From contig CAVWCQ010000008.1 in assembly GCA_963753545.1 (NCBI GenBank), positions 3,782,001 through 3,846,000 of the forward strand: 64,000 bases of DNA, in the 5' to 3' direction. Position numbers and translations under genes: made by a program. Positions within the stretch are counted from its first letter, which is position 1. The number at the start of each line of letters is the position of its first letter. The stretch comes from CAVWCQ01 sp963753545 (lineage in GTDB: Bacteria; Chloroflexota; Anaerolineae; Aggregatilineales; Aggregatilineaceae). This document shows positions 35,401 to 42,908 of this stretch, piece by piece. The notes beneath the pieces are model-generated. The model saw only the letters and a list, made by a program, of their open reading frames with translations. It ran no database searches and had not been told where the DNA came from.

Positions 35401-35453
35401 AGGCCCAGCAGCGTTGCGCTGATGATGAGCAGCGTTTTCTTTCGTAGGGTCAT
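32424..35453 (-). CDS. Membrane-bound multisensor histidine kinase (CHASE4-HAMP-PAS-GAF-GAF)
   Basis: 1009 aa. TM helix at residues about 7-25, an extracellular CHASE4-like domain (about 35-245, containing ANRLNMLALVDATGNAIYA), a second TM (about 258-282), HAMP (about 285-335), PAS (about 345-440, ending GIATDITERSRAEA), GAF (about 465-620), GAF (about 640-765), then a HisKA domain with GEIAAGVAHQINNPLTTVIA (His about 797) and HATPase_c with NLLINARDALRSR, VEDNGAGMSAEQ and FFTTKEYGTGLGLSI. The two sensor regions suggest it integrates an external and an internal signal. Coupled to the downstream OmpR-type regulator. Confidence 0.93.
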   Translation of the reverse strand: MTLRKKTLLIISATLLGLMGLLYASSRTIVLGSFVTLENDTVERDVRRSQSALDREQDTLIAAASQLAYSSDPASIDTRLSIPVFAANRLNMLALVDATGNAIYATGFDLQAQAKIPFPSEELGPVLRSVVESGNSSGIVMLPRGPLMVAVLPIQPTSGLAQGMILVGRFLDHAEILRIADEFDLLLNLYSLNDPDLPGDYRRASKDLSRLDDITIHPLSVRSVAGYRLISDLNGKPALILRVELPRTVYEQGQTSIWYFLLATIGAGLVFGIMMLILLEQAVLSRLSRLSASVEDVGLSSNLSSRVLDAGDDELSRLGKAVNRMLEALERSQNTLLGSEQRLRTVISNAPVILYALDSQGRFNFLEGRGLGGISPRDYMGRPLAELFGKSPPHTQVTHSTSDGALVVVTEANGLLFEMRQIPLMAPNGMITGTIGIATDITERSRAEAAEHEQHVMAEALRETAAALTSTLNLNEVLDRILSSVGRVMPHEAANIMLLEGDEAAVVRSRGYSERGLDLWINSLRFVASDVPVFRRMIQTAQSVVLPDTRLSTGWLAYPETGWVRSSISAPICLDGQVIGVLNLDSASSGFFSQEHMERLHVFADQAAVAIRNAQLFEAERYERLLAQTLQKTAETLAASSKLEDKLKVIAEQLEHVIHCDRAVILLEEGDGLDIFAENAQIFEAVQAGQPIILHEQEINGANLPGCDENTRAWIGMPLVAHDSIIGFLSVANSRAYTRREIDVIGAFAQQATLAVENARILSELETSLANLREAQSHLVRTARLSAAGEIAAGVAHQINNPLTTVIAESHLMLQDLDSGDPNRESLEAVLEAAQRAGTVVRRMLDLTRTHAYAMQPVDINYSLQSSLALIRAQIVPHVAQLDVNLAEPLPLVIASEQHLEDVWINLLINARDALRSRKDGVIRVTSRLSEDGDTVRVAVEDNGAGMSAEQASRIFEPFFTTKEYGTGLGLSICQDVITHHGGSISVESVEGQGTTFVVILPIESEGAV

Positions 35454-35564
35454 TTTTATATCCCACTGTAAAAAACCTACCCATAATTATCTTCGAAATA
35501 ACTATTTGGGAATAGGAAATTAGAAGTGGAGATTGCGCAACCTCCACCTCTAACGCCAGGATGG

Positions 35565-36035
35565 CTATCCCTCACCCTGCGAAGGTGTTACGCCGATCCG
35601 GTGCCGGTAGCTGAGTTCACCGCCAAGCCAGCCCGTTCCAAGCAAAATGCCACTGATCAGCAGTGAAAGGATCAAACCTGTTGGGACAACGGCGTCTTCA
35701 GCGTTACCAAGCCGGATGATTAAGCTGATGAGCGCCAAGACGAGCGCCAGAGCATTGCCTATAAAATGCAGCCGGGCCAAGTTAAGCTGACGCACATAAG
35801 GGATGGTGAGAAAGTCAGTCAGACCAAATACCGCGGCTGCCGCGCCGCCTACGAATCCTGCCCCTACCAGCCACCGCGCCGCCTCTGCCCAGAAGCGATC
35901 ATCGGAGATGAGATAGGCAATATCCGCCAGAAGTGTGCCAACTAAAAATGCAATCGGAAACGGGACGAGCATGGGATGAATAGGATGCCCAGCGATTGCT
36001 GCTGTGCTGGGTACAGCATCAGGTTCACTTCTCAT
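35565..36035 (-). CDS. DUF2231-like membrane protein
   Basis: 156 aa with four hydrophobic helices. The start GHPIHPMLVPFPIAFLVGTL is the DUF2231 pattern (conserved HPxHPxxVxFP). The others are near GFVGGAAAAVFGLTDFL, HFIGNALALVLALISLIIRL and GLILSLLISGILLGTGWLGG. In the family a haem- or electron-transfer-associated role has been suggested but is not established. It lies 111 nt upstream of the kinase gene on the same strand. The 279 nt upstream to the next gene show nothing I can name. Confidence 0.75.
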   Translation of the reverse strand: MRSEPDAVPSTAAIAGHPIHPMLVPFPIAFLVGTLLADIAYLISDDRFWAEAARWLVGAGFVGGAAAAVFGLTDFLTIPYVRQLNLARLHFIGNALALVLALISLIIRLGNAEDAVVPTGLILSLLISGILLGTGWLGGELSYRHRIGVTPSQGEG

Positions 36036-36314
36036 AATCTGCTGCTCCTACTTATAACTTGCACGGATGATTCGTCCGTGCCGGACAAAGGGGAGTAAAA
36101 TAGATCATAACCTGACGGCTGCATTTTCGTATGCTGCGACATGTGCGATCTGAATATTTATTATTAAAATAAATTAAAGAAACGGAACGGTTGCCTGGGG
36201 GTTTTGGGGTAGGCAGTGCGGATCACGCCCTGAGATGGCCCGTCTGATGACCTGCACTAAAACCGCTGACAACCACTACCCGGCAAAACGATTGTTAAAT
36301 TGAGCGAGGCATAA

Positions 36315-36956
36315 ATGTCTGACCCCCATGTGATTCGCGTGATGATTGTTGACGATCACGATATGGTCCGCAGCGGCCTGGAAGTATTTTTGGAAACATG
36401 CGATGACCTGACTCTGGTTGGAGACGCATCCAACGGGAACGAGGCTGTCCGGCTCTGCACTGAACTCCAACCGGATGTTGTTTTAATGGACCTGATTATG
36501 CCGGGTATGGATGGAGTAGCCGCGACACGAGCTATCCGGCAAATCTGTCCTAATGTGCAAATAATCGCCCTGACCAGTTTTAAAGATCGCGAACTGGTGC
36601 ATGAAGCGCTGCAAGCCGGGGCAATCGGTTATCTGCTAAAGAATATTTCGATTGATGAATTGGCCGATGCTGTCCGCGCCGCCTACGTTGGAAAATCCAC
36701 GCTGGCCCCCGAAGCGACCCAGGCATTAATCGAAGCCGCGACGCGACCGCCCACACCCGGCCACGATCTCACCCTCCGCGAGCGGGAAGTTCTCGCGCTG
36801 ATGGTTGAAGGACTGAACAATCGCGAAATCGCAGAGCGCCTGACGATCAGCCGATCAACCGTCAAAAACCATGTCAGCAATATTCTTTCCAAGCTGGGGG
36901 TCACCAGCCGCACCGAAGTCGTCGCACTTGCTGTCCAGCATAACCTGGTCAGTTGA
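36315..36956 (+). CDS. NarL/LuxR-family response regulator (paralogue)
   Basis: 213 aa, highly similar to the regulator at 27237: receiver with [53 protein letters not shown]; LuxR HTH with LREREVLALMVEGLNNREIA and SRSTVKNHVSNILSKLGVTS. No kinase gene is adjacent in phase, so it may be an orphan fed by the kinase at 24410. A GCGAGG Shine-Dalgarno is seen. A moderate terminator follows. Confidence 0.92.
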   Translation: MSDPHVIRVMIVDDHDMVRSGLEVFLETCDDLTLVGDASNGNEAVRLCTELQPDVVLMDLIMPGMDGVAATRAIRQICPNVQIIALTSFKDRELVHEALQAGAIGYLLKNISIDELADAVRAAYVGKSTLAPEATQALIEAATRPPTPGHDLTLREREVLALMVEGLNNREIAERLTISRSTVKNHVSNILSKLGVTSRTEVVALAVQHNLVS

Positions 36957-36980
36957 CCTCCTCCATCTATCCTAAAGAGA

Positions 36981-37013
36981 AACCCCCTAGATATCTCATG
37001 CACTAGAGGGTTT
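36981..37013 (+). terminator. Moderate terminator after the orphan regulator
   Basis: AACCCCCTAG (36981-36990) with CTAGAGGGTTT (37003-37013), one mismatch, followed by AATT. It is weak but well placed. Confidence 0.5.
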
Positions 37014-37062
37014 AATTGAATATGCTACCGATCATATCCATCATAACCAGCAGGGAGCACCT

Positions 37063-38307
37063 ATGGTCGCTTACCGGTACGTGATTCTCGGTGGTGGAAT
37101 TGCGGCGGGATATGCAATACGCGAACTTGTTGAGGCAGGCATTCAACCCGGTGAGGGTTGCATCATTTCAGCCGATAATGCGCTGCCCTACGAGCGCCCC
37201 ACGCTTTCAAAGGCCTATCTGGCAGGCAAAAAATCCCGCGAAAGCATCCTGATCAATCCTCCAGAGTTTTACGATCAAAACGGTATTGATGTTCATCTCG
37301 ATACCCGAATTTCGCGTGCCGATCTGGGAGCACATCTGTTGGAAACGGGTGACGGCAGCACCTTTGAATACGACAAACTGCTAATCGTGACTGGATCGCG
37401 ACCCAACAAGATCACGCTTCCCCACGCCGATTTGCCGGGAATCTACTATCTGCGCTCCCTGGCCCATGCCCAGCAGCTTCGCGAGCAGGCACAAAAGGGC
37501 GGCAAAGCCGTGATCATTGGCGGCGGCTATATCGGCATGGAAGTTGGAGCGACTTTGGCCAGTACAGGCGTGGATGTAACCCTGGTTTACCGTGACAATC
37601 GCCTGATGGAACGGCTCTTTACGCCTCCCATGTCTGGGTTTTTCGAAGACTGTTACCATTCGAAGGGTGTGAAACTCATTTCCCAGTCGGAGGCTGCCGC
37701 TTTTTTGGGGCACGATCATGTCACTGGGGTCGCTTTGTTATCCGGTGAGCATGTGCCCGCCGATTTTGTCGTGGTTGGTGTTGGTGCTTCCCCGAATATT
37801 GGCCTGTTTGAAGGTTCGGAACTGAACCTCGATCACGGCGGCATCGTGGTTAACAAGTATCTCGAAACAAATGTGGCCGGGATCTATGCTGCCGGAGATA
37901 TCGCCAATTATTATGATGTACTTTTCCAGAAACAGCGCCGGATCGAACACTGGGATAACGCGGTAACGCAAGGCAAACACGCCGCGCAGATCATGATCGG
38001 GACAACACATAAAGAGTACATGCATGTGCCCTACTTTTTCTCGGACATTTTCGATCTATCCTATGACTTCTGGGGCGAAACAGAGACCGCCGATCAGGTG
38101 ATCTACCGGGGCGATATCGAAAGCGGGCATTTTAGTGTGTGGTGGCTGTCCGGCGAGCAGGTGGTAGGCGCGCTGGTGATGAACAGCCGTCCAGACGACG
38201 AGCGCAAACTCGCCCCTGAGTGGATTCGTTTTAAAGGCCGCCCTAACCCGCTTATGCTGCAAGATGAGGCGGTTTCCCTGGCGGAAATTGACCGGGATAT
38301 CGTGTAA
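37063..38307 (+). CDS. FAD-dependent pyridine nucleotide-disulfide oxidoreductase (ferredoxin/MDHA reductase-like)
   Basis: 414 aa. FAD-binding Rossmann motif YVILGGGIAAGYAIREL at the start, NAD(P)H-binding AVIIGGGYIGMEVGATLAST near residue 145, and the second FAD motif GIYAAGDIANYYDV near residue 275. There are no redox-active CxxxxC cysteines, so it is of the ferredoxin reductase/monodehydroascorbate reductase type. The C-terminal domain (HVPYFFSDIFDLSYDFWGET) matches that family. It would transfer electrons from NAD(P)H to a small acceptor protein, but no ferredoxin or Rieske gene is adjacent. Soluble. Confidence 0.88.
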   Translation: MVAYRYVILGGGIAAGYAIRELVEAGIQPGEGCIISADNALPYERPTLSKAYLAGKKSRESILINPPEFYDQNGIDVHLDTRISRADLGAHLLETGDGSTFEYDKLLIVTGSRPNKITLPHADLPGIYYLRSLAHAQQLREQAQKGGKAVIIGGGYIGMEVGATLASTGVDVTLVYRDNRLMERLFTPPMSGFFEDCYHSKGVKLISQSEAAAFLGHDHVTGVALLSGEHVPADFVVVGVGASPNIGLFEGSELNLDHGGIVVNKYLETNVAGIYAAGDIANYYDVLFQKQRRIEHWDNAVTQGKHAAQIMIGTTHKEYMHVPYFFSDIFDLSYDFWGETETADQVIYRGDIESGHFSVWWLSGEQVVGALVMNSRPDDERKLAPEWIRFKGRPNPLMLQDEAVSLAEIDRDIV

Positions 38308-38413
38308 AAAAACATGCCATCTCTCCTACCAGAAAATCAACCATGTGGCTGATGTCTCTAAGGTGCGTTTCTCTTAGAGTGAAAACAGGTGGTAAGTAGG
38401 GAAGGAAAGAACG

Positions 38414-38800
38414 ATGGAACAATTTCAATCGCGGAACAATATCCTCTCCCAGGTCTATGAAGGAATGGATGTTTTTGACCGGGAAGGTAAAAAGGTCGGC
38501 AGAGTTGAGTACATTCAGATCGGTGACGAAGACCCTGCATCGCCAGGGACTGAAACCGCTACTGCCAGAGACCCGAATAAGTTCATGGATGACACCGTAC
38601 TGGATGATATTGCTGAGGCATTTGTCGGAGACAATGATATCCCCGATACCATTCGGAGCCGGATGATCCGCCAGGGCTTCATCCGCATCGATACGGGAAT
38701 GCTCTCCGCCGACCGTTATGCCTTGTCTGAACATGTTGCCAGCGTCGATGAGGATCGCGTCAATCTCCGTGTATCGAATAACGAATTGATCCGCTTCTAA
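38414..38800 (+). CDS. PRC-barrel/DUF2171-like protein
   Basis: 128 aa. The N-terminal part VYEGMDVFDREGKKVGRVEY has the short beta-barrel pattern of PRC-barrel and DUF2171 proteins, followed by an acidic linker and a C-terminal region with MIRQGFIRIDTGMLSADRYA. No signal peptide or TM segment. Function unknown; possibly a stress-related or envelope-linked small protein. Preceded by GGGAAGGAAAG. Confidence 0.65.
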   Translation: MEQFQSRNNILSQVYEGMDVFDREGKKVGRVEYIQIGDEDPASPGTETATARDPNKFMDDTVLDDIAEAFVGDNDIPDTIRSRMIRQGFIRIDTGMLSADRYALSEHVASVDEDRVNLRVSNNELIRF

Positions 38801-38973
38801 CGAACGATCATTTCTGGCGGCGAGTCTCACGCGATTATGGATTCGCCGCCCAATCCCCCACCTTGCCTATAGTGATATTAGCCCTAAGAGGGTTGTTCGC
38901 TGCTCCGTTCTACGTTAATGTCGAAGGAGTCCAGGGAAATTTTGCTGTCTATTGAGGTCTAAGGAGTAACTAC

Positions 38974-40199
38974 GTGCATAAATTCTTGCCGCTGATTGTC
39001 GTTACGCTTCTGATTGTCATATCTTTTGGCCCGGTCAAAGGGCAGGGCGATGCCGTTCCCGCACTTGAAGTCGCTGACCAACTGTCGCTGAACGGTATGG
39101 TAATGATTGCCAACGTCAACAGCCCACAGGCCGGTTTTGTTGCCATTCATGCCGATCTCGACGGCACACCCGGCCCGGTAATCGGCATTGCCCCGATTGC
39201 CGCAGGCCAAACCCAAAACCTGCCAGTGATGATCGATGTGGGGGGTGCGACGCCAATGCTGTACGCTTTCCTCCATACGGACGATAACACGACTGGCTTG
39301 TTTGAAAACGAGAAAAATCCAGACGCTGACCTGTCTGTGATGTCAAATGACCAGCCTGTAATGGTACCCTTCAAGCTGACGGCTGTTCGCGTTTACGACC
39401 AGATGATCAACAATAACGCGGTCAGTGTTGCTGCTGTCGTCAGCGAAAATGGTGGTTGGGCGGTTATCCATGCGGATGACAACGGCCAACCGGGGCCTGT
39501 GCTGGGACAAGCGCCCTTAAATACTGGCACGACACTCAACGTTGTCGTTCCTTTTACGGCGGAAGGCGCTACGCCTGTCCTGTGGGTCATGCTGCATGTG
39601 GACGACAATACAACTGGCACCTACGAATTCGGCCAGGTTGAGGGCGCGGACGCGCCGTTGATGGTCAACGACCAGATGGCAGCGCTCGCTTTCAACAGCG
39701 CGGATTCGCCAACCGTGATGAATGCCGCAGGTATGCCGATGGCCTTCGAAGGCGATCAACTGCCGTCTATCAATGCGACAAGCCAGCAGATCACCGGCGA
39801 TCAGGCTGGGCCTACCGGGTTGGTGATTGACAGCGTATTTTCAATTGGGCCAGCCTGGATCGATATTCGTGCGGATTCAATGGGTCATCCCGGCCCATCA
39901 TTGGGCGTGGCTCCCGTCACAAACGGCGACAATTCCAGTCTGACCGTACCGTTTGCCCCCAATCCAGTCAACCCGGCTCCCGTTACGCCTGTTGTCTGGC
40001 CCATCCTGCATACCGATGACAACCAGCCCAATGTGTATGAATACATGATGGTTGTTGGCGCGGACTTGCCCGTGATCGTCAATGGGCAGATTTTGGCAGT
40101 ACCCGTGACCATTGGGGCAGGCGGCGGGGCGGCGCAACACCAGCCCCAGCGGCAACCCAGGAAGTTGCTCCGGCAGCGACAGAAGCCGCAGCAGGATAG
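38974..40199 (+). CDS. Exported protein with three DUF7282-like repeats (C-terminal frameshift)
   Basis: GTG 38974 behind AAGGAG gives a signal peptide (HKFLPLIVVTLLIVISFGPV). Three domains of about 120 aa follow, each with the same ladder: VNSPQAGFVAIHADLDGTPG, then SENGGWAVIHADDNGQPGPV, then SIGPAWIDIRADSMGHPGPS; each ends with a 'LHTDDN' or 'LHVDDN' motif and an acidic loop. Near 40,130 in a G-rich run the frame shifts to an Ala/Pro/Thr tail (TPAPAATQEVAPAATEAAAG) ending TAG 40197, a more usual terminus than the basic one in the first frame. About 408 aa, secreted or surface. Confidence 0.75.
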
Positions 40200-40268
40200 A
40201 TTAGCTATATGAAGTTCCTGTCGTCCTCATAACCGAGCTTCACCCGCGATAAAAACCACTAAACCTCC

Positions 40269-40302
40269 AGTCGGGCAGCCAACAATTGTCGGTTGCCCGA
40301 CT
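40269..40302 (+). terminator. Hairpin terminator upstream of marR
   Basis: AGTCGGGCAGCC (40269-40280) and GGTTGCCCGACT (40291-40302) form a 12-bp stem with one G-T pair. No long U-run follows; the next bases already begin the marR promoter. It probably insulates marR from the upstream gene. Confidence 0.55.
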
Positions 40303-40305
40303 ATG

Positions 40306-40352
40306 TTGCATTCAAAAAAATATTCCCATATAATGATAGTTGCGTATGCAAC
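40306..40352 (+). promoter_or_regulatory. marR promoter with operator-like palindrome
   Basis: TTGCAT (40306-40311), a 17-nt spacer and TATAAT (40329-40334) form a strong sigma-70-type promoter. The inverted repeat GTTGC-GTAT-GCAAC (40339-40352) lies at the expected transcription start and is well placed for repression. MarR proteins often bind such repeats, so negative autoregulation, perhaps extending to the sugar operon downstream, is inferred. Confidence 0.65.
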
Positions 40353-40373
40353 AATTGCAGGTTAAACATACTT

Positions 40374-40850
40374 ATGCCAGCAAAAGATTACGACATTTAC
40401 GAACGCCATACCACACCGTTAATGCAGTATCGCCTTCTCCATGACATTTATATTCTTCTTGATGCGGGCGATCAGGTCATTCTCCGAGAGTTTAACCTCA
40501 CCAACTCTCAATATCGGGTGTTGACTCTGCTTGATCCTGTTGAGGGCCAGCAGTTGATGACGCTCAGCGACCGCATGTTTTGTGCGCGCAGTACGATTAC
40601 CCGCCTTATTGATCAAATGGAAGAGCAAAAATTGGTGCATCGCATGGCCGATCCTCATGACCGGCGAGCGCAGCGTGTCATGCTGACTCCTGAAGGAGCT
40701 GCCCTGCGCGAACGCGCCCGCGCTGCCCACGAAAAATCACTCCGAGAACGTCTTGATTTTCTAAATCACACGGAACTTAAACAACTCGCTGAGGTGCTAG
40801 AAAAAGTCCGGCCTCATCTGGAAAACTGGATCAATTCCCAGAACAAATGA
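40374..40850 (+). CDS. MarR-family transcriptional regulator
   Basis: 158 aa starting at ATG 40374 (MPAKDYDIYERHTTPLMQYR). Winged-helix features: LTNSQYRVLTLLD, LSDRMFCARSTITRLIDQME (recognition helix) and the wing KLVHRMADPHDRRAQRVMLT with the conserved D-x-R-D/RR pattern. An earlier in-frame start would overlap the promoter. It lies 79 nt before the malto-oligosaccharide operon and may sense a ligand linked to sugar uptake; the ligand is unknown. Confidence 0.9.
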   Translation: MPAKDYDIYERHTTPLMQYRLLHDIYILLDAGDQVILREFNLTNSQYRVLTLLDPVEGQQLMTLSDRMFCARSTITRLIDQMEEQKLVHRMADPHDRRAQRVMLTPEGAALRERARAAHEKSLRERLDFLNHTELKQLAEVLEKVRPHLENWINSQNK

Positions 40851-40929
40851 AGGGAGGTGGCTCAGCCTCATTCGTTCTGTGCAGTTGTTTTTTAGCTTTA
40901 CCCGGTAAGTACTTAATTTGGAGGAAATG

Positions 40930-42789
40930 ATGAATCGTCGTTTGATCTCCCTCTTGCTTGTCGTTGTCGTACTGGTGACGATGACCCTGCCCATCACGGC
41001 CAATCACGTACAGCGCGCTGCGGCCCAGGATGACAGCCTGCTGATCTGGGCAGACACCACCCGCGCTCCCGTTTTGCAGGAACTCGCCGCCCAGTTTAGT
41101 GAAGAATATGGCATCCCCGTGACCGTGCAAGAAATGGGCATGGGCGATATCCGCGCGAATATTTCCGTTGCTGGCCCGGCTGGCGAAGGCCCCGATATTA
41201 TCGTGGCCGCGCACGACTGGATCGGTGAACTCGTCCTGAATGGTTCAGTGGTCCCGATTGATCTCGGCCCCAAGGCGGACCTGTTTACAGATTCTTCGAA
41301 GGCACTCTTCACCTACAACGGCCAGCTTTACGGTGTGCCGTATGCGGTTGAAAACGTTGCTTTCTTCCGCAACACCGACCTGGTCCCCGATGCGCCCCAG
41401 ACCTGGGACGAAGTAGCGCAGATCACCGATGAACTCGTTACGTCTGGAAAGTCGACTTATGGCTATCTGATCCAGGACAACGATGCTTATCACTGGTTCC
41501 CGGAATTCAGCGCGTTCGGCGGCTATGTCTTTGGTCGCAATGAGAACGGCGACTACGATCCAAGCGATATCGGCATCGGCAGCGAAGGCGCGATTGCCGC
41601 TGGCGAGTGGTTGCAAGCGATGGCCGAAAAGGGCTATCTCGTGGGTGACGTGAACTACGACGTTCTGCACACCATGTTTGAAACCGGCGAAGCCGCGATG
41701 ATCGTGACCGGACCCTGGGCACTGCCACGCATCAAGGAATCCGGTGTTCCTTATGCCATCAGCAATATTCCCGCTGGCCCTGCTGGCCCCGGCAAACCCT
41801 TCATCGGTGGCCAGGGCTTCATGATCAGCGCCTACAGCCAAAATCAACTGCTGGCCCAGGCCTTCCTGCTCGACTTTATGGCAAATGACGACCCCATGCT
41901 CGCTATGTACAATGTCGATCCGCGTCCTCCGGCGTACATTCCCGTTCTCGACTCGCTGAACGATCCTGACCTGCTGGCCTTCCAGGAAGCGGGCAAGGTT
42001 GGTGAGCCGCAGCCCTCGATCCCCGAAATGGCGACCGTTTGGGGTGCTTGGGGTGGCGCGCAGCAGTTCATTATCCGCAAGGAACAGGATGCTCGCACTG
42101 CTCTGACCGAAGCCGCCACATCTATTGCTGACGCAGTAGCGGGCAATGTGTCCGGCGCGACGGCTTCGTCAACTGGCGAAACCGTTGGACTGGCCGGCAC
42201 GATCCAGACTAAAGTTGGCTGCGGAGCCGACTGGGATCCGGCTTGCGAACAGACCTTGATGGTTCTCGGTGAAGACGATGGCATCTGGCAGGCCGCTTTC
42301 GATCTGCCTGCTGGCGACTATGAATACAAGGCCGCCCTCAACGGGACCTGGGACGAAAACTACGGCACTGGCGCAGCCCGCGATGGCGCAAACATCACCC
42401 TCTCCCTGGCTGAAGATACCCATGTCTTCTTCTTCTACGATCCAGCCACTCACTGGGTGACCGACAGCGTGAACTCCGTGATCGCTTCCGCCCCCGGAAG
42501 CTACCAGGCTGCTATTGGCTGCCCCGGCGACTGGGCACCCGACTGCCTGAAGTCCTGGCTCGAAGATCCCGATGGCGATGGCATCTACGCCTTCACCACC
42601 GACGCGATTCCAGCAGGCGACTATGAAGTGAAGGTTGCTCTCAACCAGACCTGGGACGAGAACTACGGCGCGGATGCCGCCCGTGACGGCGCTAACATCC
42701 CGTTCAACGTTCCGGCGGATGGCACGGCAGTCACCTTCTCCTATGACTCTGCGTCTCACTTGCTGACGGTCACGGTTGGCGCTGAATAA
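40930..42789 (+). CDS. Maltose/maltodextrin-type ABC substrate-binding protein with two C-terminal X25-like repeats
   Basis: 619 aa. Signal peptide NRRLISLLLVVVVLVTMTLP, then the periplasmic-binding domain (MalE class): LLIWADTTRAPVLQELAAQF, PDIIVAAHDWIGELVLNGSV, YAVENVAFFRNTDLVPDAPQ, AAMIVTGPWALPRIKESGVP. After about residue 410 come two copies of an amylopullulanase X25-like domain: VGCGADWDPACEQTLMVLGE with LPAGDYEYKAALNGTWDENY, then IGCPGDWAPDCLKSWLEDPD with IPAGDYEVKVALNQTWDENY. These could bind starch at the surface and feed the transporter. ATG 40930 has GGAGG at the best spacing. Confidence 0.88.
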   Translation: MNRRLISLLLVVVVLVTMTLPITANHVQRAAAQDDSLLIWADTTRAPVLQELAAQFSEEYGIPVTVQEMGMGDIRANISVAGPAGEGPDIIVAAHDWIGELVLNGSVVPIDLGPKADLFTDSSKALFTYNGQLYGVPYAVENVAFFRNTDLVPDAPQTWDEVAQITDELVTSGKSTYGYLIQDNDAYHWFPEFSAFGGYVFGRNENGDYDPSDIGIGSEGAIAAGEWLQAMAEKGYLVGDVNYDVLHTMFETGEAAMIVTGPWALPRIKESGVPYAISNIPAGPAGPGKPFIGGQGFMISAYSQNQLLAQAFLLDFMANDDPMLAMYNVDPRPPAYIPVLDSLNDPDLLAFQEAGKVGEPQPSIPEMATVWGAWGGAQQFIIRKEQDARTALTEAATSIADAVAGNVSGATASSTGETVGLAGTIQTKVGCGADWDPACEQTLMVLGEDDGIWQAAFDLPAGDYEYKAALNGTWDENYGTGAARDGANITLSLAEDTHVFFFYDPATHWVTDSVNSVIASAPGSYQAAIGCPGDWAPDCLKSWLEDPDGDGIYAFTTDAIPAGDYEVKVALNQTWDENYGADAARDGANIPFNVPADGTAVTFSYDSASHLLTVTVGAE

Positions 42790-42812
42790 GCGTTAGCCAC
42801 GGTAACAACCAG

Positions 42813-42839
42813 AGTAGGGGCAGATGATCTGCCCCTACT
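42813..42839 (+). repeat. REP-like hairpin between malE-like and malF-like genes
   Basis: AGTAGGGGCAGAT-G-ATCTGCCCCTACT, a perfect 13-bp palindrome without a T-run. As in the enteric malE-malF spacer, it may stabilise the binding-protein mRNA and lower expression of the membrane components. Only the structure is seen here. Confidence 0.55.
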
Positions 42840-42908
42840 GCTATAGCGCCCCCCTGCGCATCTAATCAGTCCCTTTTGGTTCAGTAATTAAACGGGGAGC
42901 CTTTTAAG

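Noticed and set aside
40293..40373. Longer N-terminus for the MarR protein
   Set aside because: It would cover the promoter and operator and begins with an unusual Cys-rich segment; the ATG at 40374 fits the family.
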